From assembly GCA_035295125.1 (NCBI GenBank), contig DATGJP010000055.1, forward strand, positions 1-64,000: a stretch of 64,000 bases of DNA, given 5' to 3'. Position numbers and translations under genes: made by a program. The notes beneath the pieces are model-generated. The model was not told where the DNA came from, did no database searches, and saw nothing but the letters and a program-made list of their open reading frames with translations. Source of the stretch: JAICMB01 sp035295125 (GTDB taxonomy: Bacteria > Acidobacteriota > Terriglobia > Bryobacterales > Bryobacteraceae). Below are positions 26,847 to 36,174 of the stretch, one piece after another (positions within the stretch are counted from its first letter, which is position 1; the number at the start of each line of letters is the position of its first letter).

Positions 26847-27998
26847 ATGGAGGAAATGGATCCGCTACTGGAATGGCGCCAGGAATTTCCCACGCTGGAG
26901 AAAACCGTCCACCTCATCAGTCATTCGCTGGGCGCTATGCCGCGCCGCACCCGCGACCGCCTCAACGAATATGCCGATCAGTGGACCGATCGCAACATAC
27001 GGGCCTGGGAAGAGGGCTGGTGGCAGATGCCCGTCACCGTCGGGAATCTCATCGGCAAAATCATAGGGGCAGGGGAGGGCGAAGTGATCATGCTCCCCAA
27101 CGTCTCCATCGCCCAGTCCATCGTCAATTCCTGCTTCGATTGGCGCGGCAAGCGGAACAAGATCGTCTCCGAGGCCCTGAATTTCCCCTCGAATTTGTAC
27201 ATTTATCAGCGGCTCGAAGAGCAGGGTGCCCGCATTGCCACCGTGCCGTCGGACGACAGCATGACCGTGCCGCTCGATCGCATGCTGGCCGCGATTGACG
27301 ATGAGACCCTGCTGGTCTCGGTGTCGCACATCATCTTTAAGAGCGCGTTCGTTCAGAACCTGGCCGCCATAACCAAGCGTGCGCACGAGGTCGGCGCGAT
27401 GGTAGTGGCCGACATCTATCAGTCGGCTGGCACTGTTCCCGTCGACGTGCGCGAACTGGGTGTCGACTTCGCCACGGGCGGTTCGGTGAAATGGCTTTGC
27501 GGCGGCCCGGGCGCCGGCTACCTGTACATCCGGCGCGACCTGTGGCCGACGCTGCAGCCGCGCGTCACCGGTTGGATGGCCCACAAGCGGCCGTTCGGCT
27601 TCGAGCCGGAAATTGAATTTGCCGACGACGCCTTTCGTTTCCTGAATGGCACCCCGAGTATTCCGGCGCTGTTCGCGGCCCGTTCCGGATACGAAATCAT
27701 CAACGAAATCGGAGTTCAGAAGATCCGGGCCAAGTCCGTCCGGCAGACGTCGCTGCTCATGGACCTGGCCGACAATGCGGGTTTTCGAGTCAACTCGCCG
27801 CGTAACGCCTGCGAGCGCGGCGGCACCATTTCGGTCGACGTGCCCAACGCCCAGAACGTCACGAAAGAGTTACTCCATCGGGATTTTCTGGTCGACTTCC
27901 GGCCAGGCGCCGGTGTGCGCATCGCGCCGCATTTCTACACCAAGGACGAGGAACTGGACGCTGTAATCAACGAGATCGTTGCCATTACGAGGTCTTGA
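26847..27998 (+). CDS. Kynureninase-like PLP-dependent enzyme (aminotransferase class V)
   Basis: This protein of about 383 residues has the class V aminotransferase fold. Near the N-terminus is TVHLISHSLGAMP, and the cofactor region has VVADIYQSAGTVPVDV. The PLP-binding Lys215 lies in GGSVKWLCGGPGAGYLYIR, which resembles the kynureninase motif with GGPG after the lysine. The C-terminal part has VDFRPGAGVRIAPHFY. Kynureninases cleave kynurenine to anthranilate and alanine; the substrate here is unproven, and no tryptophan dioxygenase is nearby. ATG 26847 and ATG 26856 are both possible; GGAGG lies between them. Confidence 0.82.
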   Translation: MEEMDPLLEWRQEFPTLEKTVHLISHSLGAMPRRTRDRLNEYADQWTDRNIRAWEEGWWQMPVTVGNLIGKIIGAGEGEVIMLPNVSIAQSIVNSCFDWRGKRNKIVSEALNFPSNLYIYQRLEEQGARIATVPSDDSMTVPLDRMLAAIDDETLLVSVSHIIFKSAFVQNLAAITKRAHEVGAMVVADIYQSAGTVPVDVRELGVDFATGGSVKWLCGGPGAGYLYIRRDLWPTLQPRVTGWMAHKRPFGFEPEIEFADDAFRFLNGTPSIPALFAARSGYEIINEIGVQKIRAKSVRQTSLLMDLADNAGFRVNSPRNACERGGTISVDVPNAQNVTKELLHRDFLVDFRPGAGVRIAPHFYTKDEELDAVINEIVAITRS

Positions 27999-28022
27999 GC
28001 GGGAGGAATGGCGGTGTGTACT

Positions 28023-29387
28023 TCACTCCTTCGGAGCGATTCCTAGCGACCTCATCTTGCGATATAGATTGCTGCGCTCCAGACCGAGCAGTTCCGCGGC
28101 CCGCGTCACGTTCCCGCGCGTTTCTTCCAATTTCCTAAGAATGTAATCGCGCTCGGCTGCCTCGCGGACTTCCTGCAAGCTGCCGAACCGGTCAGAGTGC
28201 CGCTCCTGTGTGCTTCGCCGCGAGGCGCTCAGTGGAATGTGGCGTGCATCGACACGAATCTGTGGATTCATGATCACGATTCGCTCCATCAGGTTGCGCA
28301 GTTCGCGCACGTTGCCGGGCCACGAGTACTCCTGCAGGATCCGGTACGCTTCCGTAGTCAGTTCTTTCGGCTTCTTGCCATACGCTGTCGTGAATTCCTT
28401 GAGGAAGTGATCGGCAAGCAGCGATACGTCTTCGATGCGATCCCGCAGCGGCGGGACATAAAAAGGAATGACATTCAGCCGATAAAACAGGTCCTCGCGA
28501 AAATTGCCGCGCTCGATCTCATCCTCGAGGTTCTTGTTGGTGGACGCCACCACGCGCGCTTCCACCTGAATCGAGGTCTCGGAGCCGACCGGTTCGAAGC
28601 GCTGCTCTTCGATCGCGCGTAGAACCTTGGCCTGCGTCCGAAGACTCATGTCGCCTACTTCGTCCAGAAAAAGCGTGCCGCCGTCGGCCTTTTGAAACTT
28701 GCCGGTTTTATCCTCCATCGCTCCCTGGAAGCTGCCCTTGCGATGGCCAAACAGCTCGCTCTCGATCAGGTCTTCGGGAATCGCCGCGCAGTTTACTTCG
28801 ACAAAGGCCTCGGCGCTACGCGGGCTCAAGGAGTGGATCGCCAGCGCCACGAGCTGCTTGCCCGTGCCGCTTTCGCCGTAGATCAGCACGCGTCCATTGG
28901 TCTCCGCCATAAGCGCTAATTGCTGACGCAGCGCCTTCATGGGCACGCTCTCGCCGATGATCTCGAACCGGTTGCGGCCTTCCGACTTGAACCGCTGCAG
29001 CTCGCGTTCCAGTTTACGCTGCTGCAGTGCGTTCTTGATGATTACGGAAACCTTCTCGATGGTCAGTGGTTTCTCGATGAAATCGAATGCCCCGAGCTTG
29101 GTCGCCTTTACCGCGGTCTCAATAGTTCCATGCCCGGAGATGATGACCACCGTCGGCCTTTGTTCGGAAGGGATCTCCTGGATTCGCGCCAGCGTTTCCA
29201 GCCCATCCATGCCGGGGAGCCAGACGTCGAGCAGAACAAGATCGTAGGATGACCGTTCGAGTTCCCGGCAGCAATCTTCGCCGCTCTGTACGCTGCTCGG
29301 ATGATACCCCTCGTCCTCCAGCACGCCCCCAAGCGACTGCCGGATCAGCGGTTCGTCATCGACTACCAGGATGCGCGTTTTCTTCAT
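28023..29387 (-). CDS. Sigma-54-dependent response regulator, NtrX/NtrC-like, variant GAFTGA loop
   Basis: This 454-residue protein has a receiver domain (phosphoacceptor Asp54, conserved Lys106), an AAA+ sigma-54 activator domain (Walker A GESGTGK 171-177, Walker B TLFLDEVGD about 238-246) and a C-terminal Fis-type HTH (NVTRAAELLGLERSNLYRK). The sigma-54 contact loop, normally GAFTGA, reads GSFQGA at residues 218-223, keeping the Phe but replacing the Thr. The sensor kinase gene upstream overlaps it by an ATGA, matching an NtrYX-type pair. It probably activates sigma-54 promoters unless the loop change weakens that. Confidence 0.92.
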   Translation of the reverse strand: MKKTRILVVDDEPLIRQSLGGVLEDEGYHPSSVQSGEDCCRELERSSYDLVLLDVWLPGMDGLETLARIQEIPSEQRPTVVIISGHGTIETAVKATKLGAFDFIEKPLTIEKVSVIIKNALQQRKLERELQRFKSEGRNRFEIIGESVPMKALRQQLALMAETNGRVLIYGESGTGKQLVALAIHSLSPRSAEAFVEVNCAAIPEDLIESELFGHRKGSFQGAMEDKTGKFQKADGGTLFLDEVGDMSLRTQAKVLRAIEEQRFEPVGSETSIQVEARVVASTNKNLEDEIERGNFREDLFYRLNVIPFYVPPLRDRIEDVSLLADHFLKEFTTAYGKKPKELTTEAYRILQEYSWPGNVRELRNLMERIVIMNPQIRVDARHIPLSASRRSTQERHSDRFGSLQEVREAAERDYILRKLEETRGNVTRAAELLGLERSNLYRKMRSLGIAPKE

Positions 29388-31432
29388 CCCGCGTTCTCCA
29401 CGGCGGCTTCAGCAGACACAGCCGCTGGAACCACGGTAGCCGGAAGATCGATGATGAAACGCGCGCCTGAGGGAGTGTTGTCCTCCACCCGAATGACGGC
29501 GTCGTGGTCGGACAGGATTCGATTCACGATCGCGAGACCGAGACCGGTTCCACGACCCTTGGTTGAGAAATACGGCAGAAACAGTCGCTCCTTATCATCC
29601 CGCGATATACCGCAGCCGGTATCGGCGACGATCAATTCCACGGAGTCGGCGTTGGTCGCGCGAGTTATGATGTGCAGCTTCTTGACCGCCGTTTCCTGCA
29701 TCGCCTCCGCGGCGTTGTCGACCAGGTTCACCACCACGCGCCGGAACTGCTCGCGATCGATGTTCACCTGCGGCAGTGACCGGTCGAGTTCCTGCTTCAG
29801 CTCGATGCCATCCAGACGCCCGTGGAACAGCCCCATGGCGTGCTCGACTTCGACGTTCAGGTCCGACGGTACCGGCTGCGCGGCGGGGAATCGCGAGTAT
29901 TGCGAGAACTCGTCCACGAGGGTCTTCACGGATTCTACTTCGCGGGCGATGGTCACCGCGCACTCCCGCAAAATGCGTTGGCCGTCCGGCGATGCGGCAC
30001 GTTCGAGCTGCCGGCCGATGCGATCGGCACATAGCGCGATCGGCGTGAGCGGGTTCTTGATCTCGTGCGCCACGCGCCGGGCCACTTCGTGCCATGCCGC
30101 GGCCTTCTGCGCGCGAAGCAGCTCACTGGTATCTTCGAGCACGAGAACGAAGCCCGTGTTTCTCTTCTCATCCAACGCCGCCACTGTAAGCGAGAGGTGC
30201 AGTACGCGTTTCTCCTGCTTGTATTCGAGCTGCGTTCCCGCGACGCCTGTTCGCCGCGCACGATTCATCAGGTAACGAATTTCGGTCACGTCATCGCGCG
30301 AGAAAAGGTCGTCCAGCCGGGTGACTTGCGCCAGTTGTTCTTCCGAGAAAATGCCCTTCAAGGCCCGGTTTACACGCAAGATGCGGCCATCGGCCGAGAG
30401 TGAGATGACGCCAGTGGGGATGCTTTCGAGAATCGCTTCGGTGAACCGTCGGCGCTCATTGAGTTCCTTGTCGTTCGCTTCCAGCGCTTCCGACATTTCG
30501 TTGAACGCCGTCACCATGGTGCGAAGCTCGTCGGTCGCCGCGACGTGTACGCGGTAGCCGAGATTCCCGCGGCGAATCTGCTGCGCGGCAGTCAACAGTG
30601 CGGCAATCGGCACACTGATCTGACCCGCAAGGTGGCGCGCCAGCCACGTCGCGAAGAACAGAATGAAGAGCGTGATCAGTAACAGCAGGAGAACGTAAAT
30701 GTTGCGGTAGGTCTTGCGGTCTGCGGCAAGCTTGGAGTAATTCCGGACGGCTTTGTCGATGGTCAGCTTCTTGGCGGTCAGGTCGAGCGGCAGTTGGCGG
30801 GCGATCACCAGGCTGCCGGTGGCAACAGGAATTGAAGCATGCACCCAACCCGACTCGTTCGAATCTCTGCCGCAGATGACCGAAGAAGGCTTGCCGTCTT
30901 TATCGAGCAGCGCTGCATAGCCGACCTTGGCCTCGTTGCAGAATTTGCCGGCCTGAGTCAGCTCGCCCTTTTCCAGGATCGAGGCGAGCCAGTTCGCTTC
31001 CGCGGTAGCGCGTTCCACGCCCTCGCGGTCGAGCGCCTGCCCCATGCTGATGAGCTCTGTCAGTATCGTCTCGGTCGGAGCGCTGAACCACTTGTTGAGG
31101 TTGTAGTTCAGGACCAGGAAACTGAATGCCACGAGAAACGACACAGGCAGGAATGTCAGCATGAGCGCGCCGACAATCAGCTTCGACTTGATGTGGGAAC
31201 CCGCGCGATTGCTCTGCCGTTCGATGTACAGCCGGACGGCAGTGCGAAACAGCATGAAGCCCAGCATCACCGTCAGAATAAAGATGAGCGTGGCGACAGC
31301 CCAGAATAAATAGGTTTGCTCGACGCTCGAAGGCCCGAACGATCCGAAGGTGAAGGAGCCCTGCCACACCACCAGCGTCACCAGCACGGCAAATAACGCG
31401 AGTCCGAGATAGAACCGCAGGCGCTTCTGCAT
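29384..31432 (-). CDS. NtrY-like membrane sensor histidine kinase
   Basis: This 682-residue kinase has about four hydrophobic segments (near residues 5-24, 41-65, 86-110 and 245-263), a HAMP domain (about 264-318), a PAS domain (about 326-440), a HisKA domain with His456 in VAHEIKNPLTPIALCAD, and an ATPase domain with DNAAEAM and GRGTGLGLAIV. The domain order and the H-box match NtrY. It is immediately upstream of and overlaps the NtrX-like regulator, so the two form a pair. NtrYX systems respond to nitrogen or redox state, but no ligand can be read here. The TM-rich N-terminus includes a region likely exposed to the periplasm. Confidence 0.92.
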   Translation of the reverse strand: MQKRLRFYLGLALFAVLVTLVVWQGSFTFGSFGPSSVEQTYLFWAVATLIFILTVMLGFMLFRTAVRLYIERQSNRAGSHIKSKLIVGALMLTFLPVSFLVAFSFLVLNYNLNKWFSAPTETILTELISMGQALDREGVERATAEANWLASILEKGELTQAGKFCNEAKVGYAALLDKDGKPSSVICGRDSNESGWVHASIPVATGSLVIARQLPLDLTAKKLTIDKAVRNYSKLAADRKTYRNIYVLLLLLITLFILFFATWLARHLAGQISVPIAALLTAAQQIRRGNLGYRVHVAATDELRTMVTAFNEMSEALEANDKELNERRRFTEAILESIPTGVISLSADGRILRVNRALKGIFSEEQLAQVTRLDDLFSRDDVTEIRYLMNRARRTGVAGTQLEYKQEKRVLHLSLTVAALDEKRNTGFVLVLEDTSELLRAQKAAAWHEVARRVAHEIKNPLTPIALCADRIGRQLERAASPDGQRILRECAVTIAREVESVKTLVDEFSQYSRFPAAQPVPSDLNVEVEHAMGLFHGRLDGIELKQELDRSLPQVNIDREQFRRVVVNLVDNAAEAMQETAVKKLHIITRATNADSVELIVADTGCGISRDDKERLFLPYFSTKGRGTGLGLAIVNRILSDHDAVIRVEDNTPSGARFIIDLPATVVPAAVSAEAAVENAG

Positions 31433-31519
31433 ATACAGCTTCTGTTTGAATTATAGGCGCTGGAGCCGTCGGGTTCCCGCGTCAAAGGGGGCTTGTTACC
31501 GGTGCGCAGTGAGGGTAGA

Positions 31520-34108
31520 ATGTCTTCCATGGATGACGATCTGGAGCGCGAGATCCGTTCCCACCTCGAAATGGAAAACGAGGACCTGCGTGAAAGCGGC
31601 CTCAGCGGTGAGGAAGCCCGGTACGCCGCCCGCCGCGCTTTGGGGAACGCGACTCTCCTGAAGGAGGAGCTACGGGACCTGCGGCGATGGTCTATCGTCG
31701 ACCGCTTGGCGAGGGATCTTAAGTACGCCGTTCGCATGCTGCGCCGCGACCGTGGATTCACCGTGGTTGCTGTTGTCACCTTGATGCTGGGCATCGGCGC
31801 GACCACCGCGATCTTCACGGTGGTCAACAGCGTGCTCTTGCGGCCGCTGCCCTATCCCGAACCGCAGCGCTTGCTGTCCGTCCAGGAGAAAGGGCCGTCC
31901 TTTGGGTTGCAGACCTCTTATCCCGACGTCGAGGATTGGCGTGCGGGGAACCATGTGTTCTCTGGAATGGCAAGCTATCACGGCTCCAGCTTCACGCTTA
32001 GCGGCGACCATGGCGCAGTCCACGTGCTGGGAACGGTGGCGTCAGCGAATCTGCTGGATGTACTGCAGGTCAAGCCGGCTCTCGGCCGCGCATTCCAGCC
32101 GGACGACGAACAGCCGAATGCTCGTGTCGTGCTGCTGAGTGATCGTCTGTGGCACGAGCAGTTCCATGCGGACCCGTCTCTGGTCGGACGATCCCTCAAG
32201 CTCGGGCAACGGGATTTCACCGTTATTGGAGTCATGCCGGCCGGCTTTCGTTTTCCGCCGACGTTTGATGGCGATTATTGGACCACGTCCGCCCTCGATC
32301 AGGGAGCGCCCAGAATCCAACGTGGTTACAGCTACCTGAGTGTGATCGCGCGTCTGAAACCAGACATTACCGCGGAACAGGCACAAGCCGATCTCGACGT
32401 CATTGCCCGCCGTTTGGCAAAGGACCACCCCGACACGAATCGCCTTCGGACGTCGGTTCGTATCATGCCGGAGCTGCAGCGAATCGTCGGAAATTCGCAG
32501 CGCGGCCTCGTCACATTGCTCGGGGTCGCGGCCGGCGTGCTGCTGATCGCGTGCGTGAATCTTGCCAACATGACCCTTGCCCGCAACCTCGCCCGGCAGC
32601 GGGAGATCGCAATTCGCGCGGCACTCGGCGCCAGGCGGCGCAGTGTCGTTACGCAATTGTTGGCAGAGAGCGTCCTCGTTTCTCTCTTTGGTGGATGTGC
32701 TGGGGTAGCGCTCGCAATGTGGGGAACGAACGTATTGCTCACCATCATTCCCAAAGCGATTCCGCGATCCGCCGACATCCGAACGGATCTGCGTGTACTC
32801 GGATTTGCTTTGCTTCTCTCCATCACGACAGGGATTCTGTTCGGCCTTTTTCCCGCGCTGAAGATCTCTCGGCCAAACCTGGACAACACCTTGAAGGAGA
32901 GTCGTCACAATTCTTCCGATACGCTAAACCGCCGGCGTTTCCGACGCATCCTGATTGCCGCCGAAACGGCATTAGCGATCGTACTCCTGACTGCGGCCGG
33001 ACTTCTGACGACGAGTTATCTGCGTCTCTTACACGTCGACACCGGCGTCGACCGGCGCAATGTTCTGACGTTCGATTTGAGCCTGCCGGTGCCGCCTTAC
33101 ACCGGAGTCCGGCAAGTGCAGTTTTACGATGATCTCCAGACCAGGCTGGGGCGATTGCCGAACGTTCGGTTCACGGCTTTGTCGTGGCCGACGCCGATGT
33201 CCGGAACGGCAACATCGGGTTTCGAGATCGATGGGCGTTTATTCCCACGAGGAGAACAGCCGAACGGCGGCGTGCACGTTGTGAGTCCCGGCTACTTCCG
33301 CGCCCTAGGTATGCAACTGCGGGCCGGCCGCGATTTCGCCACCCTCGATGATGCAAAATCGCCGCCCGTCATAATCGTGGATGAAACACTGGCGAGGAGG
33401 TTCTTCCCTGGCGTGAATCCGCTGGGAAAGCGCATCAAGCCAAGTTTTTCGGCGCTGGAGACGCCGCCCTGGAGAGAAATTGTCGGCATCGTGAGCCGCA
33501 CAAAGACAGGAGACCTCGCCGAAGAGTTTGAACCGCAGTATTACATGCCAATCGGACAATTTCCCGATTTTCAACCGGCACTTGTCGCCAAGGCCATAGG
33601 CGATCCGCTATCGCTTGTTCCTTTTGTCCGCGACATCGCGACGGCGATCGACAAGGATGTGCCGGTATTCGACATTCAGAGCCTGGATGAAATCGTTGCC
33701 CGTTCCACAGCCCGCGAGCGCCTCAATACCGTGCTTTTTGGTCTCTTCGGCGGATTGGCCGTACTGCTTGCTGCCGTCGGCATTTACGGCGTGGCCAATT
33801 ATTCCGTCAATCGCGCCACGCACGACTTGGGAATTCGAATGGCTTTAGGGGCGCAGGCCCGCCATGTGTTGCGTTTGATGCTGTTCGGAACGATGCGCGA
33901 TGTCGTGGTTGGTCTGGTAATCGGCCTGGTCCTGACTCTCAGCCTGACAAGGTTGATTCAGAATCTCTTGTTCGATGTGCGTCCGACGGACCCCATCCTG
34001 ATCGGCGGTGCGTGTTGCGCCTTTATTGCCGTCGCTCTGGTTGCAAGCTATATTCCAGCCCGTCGCGCGACGAAAGTCGATCCGGTGATCGCGCTACGCT
34101 GCGACTAA
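31520..34108 (+). CDS. ADOP family (MacB-like) permease
   Basis: This protein of about 862 residues has the acidobacterial ADOP layout. A short charged N-terminal domain (MDDDLEREIRSHLEMENEDL) is followed by a MacB-type transmembrane helix (FTVVAVVTLMLGIGATTAIF), a large periplasmic domain, and two FtsX-like membrane blocks (GVAAGVLLIACVNLANMTLA; GLFGGLAVLLAAVGIYGVAN). The whole unit is then partly duplicated. MacB family permeases act with a separate ATPase in export or mechanotransmission. The ATG at 31520 has a GAGGG site upstream. The gene is convergent with padR, 9 bases apart. Confidence 0.9.
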   Translation: MSSMDDDLEREIRSHLEMENEDLRESGLSGEEARYAARRALGNATLLKEELRDLRRWSIVDRLARDLKYAVRMLRRDRGFTVVAVVTLMLGIGATTAIFTVVNSVLLRPLPYPEPQRLLSVQEKGPSFGLQTSYPDVEDWRAGNHVFSGMASYHGSSFTLSGDHGAVHVLGTVASANLLDVLQVKPALGRAFQPDDEQPNARVVLLSDRLWHEQFHADPSLVGRSLKLGQRDFTVIGVMPAGFRFPPTFDGDYWTTSALDQGAPRIQRGYSYLSVIARLKPDITAEQAQADLDVIARRLAKDHPDTNRLRTSVRIMPELQRIVGNSQRGLVTLLGVAAGVLLIACVNLANMTLARNLARQREIAIRAALGARRRSVVTQLLAESVLVSLFGGCAGVALAMWGTNVLLTIIPKAIPRSADIRTDLRVLGFALLLSITTGILFGLFPALKISRPNLDNTLKESRHNSSDTLNRRRFRRILIAAETALAIVLLTAAGLLTTSYLRLLHVDTGVDRRNVLTFDLSLPVPPYTGVRQVQFYDDLQTRLGRLPNVRFTALSWPTPMSGTATSGFEIDGRLFPRGEQPNGGVHVVSPGYFRALGMQLRAGRDFATLDDAKSPPVIIVDETLARRFFPGVNPLGKRIKPSFSALETPPWREIVGIVSRTKTGDLAEEFEPQYYMPIGQFPDFQPALVAKAIGDPLSLVPFVRDIATAIDKDVPVFDIQSLDEIVARSTARERLNTVLFGLFGGLAVLLAAVGIYGVANYSVNRATHDLGIRMALGAQARHVLRLMLFGTMRDVVVGLVIGLVLTLSLTRLIQNLLFDVRPTDPILIGGACCAFIAVALVASYIPARRATKVDPVIALRCD

Positions 34109-34117
34109 TGGATCCAT

Positions 34118-34459
34118 TCAAGCCGGGCGCATGATCTTGGCGATCGCCTGCGCGAGTTGCGTCCACTTGGATTCCTCGGCGACAAGCTGTTTCTTGCCGG
34201 CCGGGGTGAGCCGGTAGTACTTGACCTCCCGATTCCGTTCCGGCTGTTTCTCCCAACTGGAAGCCAGCCAGCCCTTGCGCTCCAGGCGATGCAGGGCGGG
34301 GTAAAGCGAGCCATGCTCGACCTGCAGCACCTCGTCGGACGTGCGCTGGATATGTTTGGCGATGCCATGTCCATGCGCGGGCCCGAACAGAAGCGTCCTC
34401 AAAATCAACATGTCGAGGGTGCCTTGGAGGAGTTCGACGCGATCGGGTTCGGTGGCCAT
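34118..34459 (-). CDS. PadR family transcriptional regulator
   Basis: This 113-residue regulator has the PadR winged-helix segment LLQGTLDMLILRTLLFGPAHG followed by HGSLYPALHRLERKGWLAS, then YYRLTPAGKKQL. In acidobacteria, PadR genes often sit next to ADOP permeases and are thought to regulate them. Here the permease lies at the 3' side and is convergent, so it cannot share the padR promoter. A perfect inverted repeat at 34468-34482 overlaps the predicted -10 box of padR, which suggests autoregulation. Confidence 0.92.
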   Translation of the reverse strand: MATEPDRVELLQGTLDMLILRTLLFGPAHGHGIAKHIQRTSDEVLQVEHGSLYPALHRLERKGWLASSWEKQPERNREVKYYRLTPAGKKQLVAEESKWTQLAQAIAKIMRPA

Positions 34460-34467
34460 GGGCTGAT

Positions 34468-34504
34468 GGTAGAGATTCTACCGAACTCGGGTCACAACCG
34501 GCAA
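34468..34504 (-). promoter_or_regulatory. padR promoter with palindromic operator candidate
   Basis: On the minus strand TTGCCG (34504-34499) and TAGAAT (34480-34475) are spaced by 18 bases and lie just upstream of the padR start at 34459. The -10 box sits inside a perfect inverted repeat GGTAGA-GAT-TCTACC (34468-34482). A PadR dimer binding there would block its own promoter. This is a prediction from sequence only. Confidence 0.5.
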
Positions 34505-34565
34505 GAAACATCGAATCGCACCGTTGAACCCCTACTACTTGCCGTTCGACCCGCCATCAGTACCA

Positions 34566-34594
34566 TTGAAACCTGTCTCCGTTAGGTATATATT
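34566..34594 (+). promoter_or_regulatory. ffh: Candidate upstream promoter for ffh
   Basis: TTGAAA at 34566-34571 and TATATT at 34589-34594 are separated by 17 bases, a near-consensus housekeeping promoter. It would give a 5' leader of about 160 bases before ffh at 34761. Confidence 0.45.
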
Positions 34595-34716
34595 CAGGAA
34601 ACGTAACTCCCGCGTCCTTCGTGTGCTCGAACTTCGCCGTCCGGGCACACTTTTTTCTCCGCGCCATCGAATACCGCATTGCCGATTATCCGGTCATAGC
34701 TCACACCGACACCAGA

Positions 34717-34722
34717 TATAAT
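34717..34722 (+). promoter_or_regulatory. ffh: Candidate -10 box proximal to ffh
   Basis: A perfect TATAAT lies 38 bases upstream of the ffh start codon. The -35 region (about 34693-34698, GTCATA) is weak. It may be a second promoter for the ffh-rpsP operon. Confidence 0.4.
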
Positions 34723-34760
34723 GGTAAGGACCATCCTTGGTGTAAATCCGGCCATAAGCA

Positions 34761-36125
34761 ATGTTCGATAACCTGTCTGACAAACTGCAGAGGGTCTTCA
34801 AGAACCTCCGCGGCGAAGGAAAGCTCTCGGCTGAAAACATGGAAGCCGCGCTGCGCGAGATCCGAGTAGCGCTGCTCGAGGCCGACGTGCATTTCCGCGT
34901 CGTCAAGCAGTTCATCGAAGCCGTTAAGCAGAAAGCCATGGGCGAGGAGGTCTTAACCGCCCTCTCTCCCACCCAGCAAGTCGTCAAGATTGTCCGCGAT
35001 GAGATGGTGCGCCTCCTTGGCACGCACCAGTCGAAGCTGCGGATGGCCAACGAGCCCCCCAGCGTCATGATGATCGTTGGGTTGCAGGGTTCTGGTAAAA
35101 CCACCAGTACCGGTAAGCTGGCTCGCTGGCTGTCCAAAAACGGCAGCAGCCCGCTGATGGTTTCGGTAGACGTCTACCGTCCCGCGGCACGACAGCAACT
35201 CGCGGTTATCGCCCGTGATATCAAGCTCCCGATTTATGCGGGGACGCCTGAAGAAACCAAGCCGCTGGAGCTGGCCCGGTCAGCCAAGCGCGAGGCGGTG
35301 CAAACAGGACGCGATGTCATCCTGATCGACACTGCGGGCCGCCTGCACATTGACGAACAGCTCATGCAGGAGTTGCGCGAGTTGCGCGACACGCTCAACC
35401 CCAGCGAAATCCTGTTCGTCGCCGATGCCATGACCGGACAGGACGCCGTGAAGTCGGCCGACGAGTTCCACAAGCAACTCGGCATCACCGGGGTCATCCT
35501 AACCAAAATGGACGGCGATGCCCGTGGCGGCGCGGCACTGTCCATCCGCTCCATTACCAACCAGCCGCTCAAATTCGTCGGTGTCGGCGAGAAGTTCGAC
35601 GCCCTGGAGCCGTTCCATCCCGATCGTGTTGCACAGCGCATCCTCGGCATGGGCGATGTCCTGTCGCTGATCGAGAAGGTCCAGGAGAACATCGATCAGA
35701 AGTCAGCAGAAGAGGCGCAGCGCAAGCTTCTCGAAAACGAGTTCACGCTTGAGGATTTCCGCGACCAGCTCCGCCAGATCCGCAAAATCGGGCCGCTGGA
35801 GTCGATCCTGGGCATGATGCCGCAGCTTGGGCCGCTTAAGGACCTGAAAAACGTCAAGGTGGATGAGAAGGAGATCACGCGCGTGGTCGCGATCATCGAT
35901 TCGATGACCCGGAAAGAGCGTGAGAACCACATGATCATCAACGGAGCCCGCCGCCGGCGCATCGCCAAAGGCAGCGGGACGTCCGTGCAAGAGGTTAATG
36001 CGCTGCTGAAGCAGTATGCGGAAGCGCGAAAAATGATGAAAACCCTGACCGGTGGCGGCGGTTTCCTCGGGAAGCGGCTGAAAAAAATGAAGTTCCCTCC
36101 CGGTATGTTGGGGATGGGCGGGTAA
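34761..36125 (+). CDS. ffh: Signal recognition particle GTPase Ffh
   Basis: This 454-residue protein has the NG domain of Ffh: G1 motif GLQGSGKTTSTGKLA, then VSVDVYRPAARQQL, IDTAGRLHID and TKMDGDARGGAALS. The M domain follows, with SILGMMPQLG, RRRRIAKGSGTSVQEVNALLKQY and a Met/Gly-rich end. Ffh binds 4.5S RNA and signal sequences and targets nascent proteins to the membrane with FtsY. It heads a block typical of many bacteria: ffh, rpsP, khpA, rimM, trmD, rplS, rnhB. The SRP RNA gene is not in the window. Confidence 0.97.
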   Translation: MFDNLSDKLQRVFKNLRGEGKLSAENMEAALREIRVALLEADVHFRVVKQFIEAVKQKAMGEEVLTALSPTQQVVKIVRDEMVRLLGTHQSKLRMANEPPSVMMIVGLQGSGKTTSTGKLARWLSKNGSSPLMVSVDVYRPAARQQLAVIARDIKLPIYAGTPEETKPLELARSAKREAVQTGRDVILIDTAGRLHIDEQLMQELRELRDTLNPSEILFVADAMTGQDAVKSADEFHKQLGITGVILTKMDGDARGGAALSIRSITNQPLKFVGVGEKFDALEPFHPDRVAQRILGMGDVLSLIEKVQENIDQKSAEEAQRKLLENEFTLEDFRDQLRQIRKIGPLESILGMMPQLGPLKDLKNVKVDEKEITRVVAIIDSMTRKERENHMIINGARRRRIAKGSGTSVQEVNALLKQYAEARKMMKTLTGGGGFLGKRLKKMKFPPGMLGMGG

Positions 36126-36174
36126 GACAAGCTTTAGCTTCTCTCCCCAAACTGTTACGATATTCTGGAGAAAC

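Larger units (their letters stand above)
34460..34760. other. Intergenic region between padR and ffh
   Basis: This 301-base divergent gap has no convincing gene. It holds the padR promoter with its palindromic operator (34468-34504) and two candidate promoters facing ffh (34566-34594 and the TATAAT at 34717). I see no stable RNA gene in it. Confidence 0.6.

Noticed and set aside
34460..34760. SRP (4.5S) RNA gene upstream of ffh
   Set aside because: No GGAA-tetraloop hairpin with the conserved symmetric loop could be recognised in the gap.
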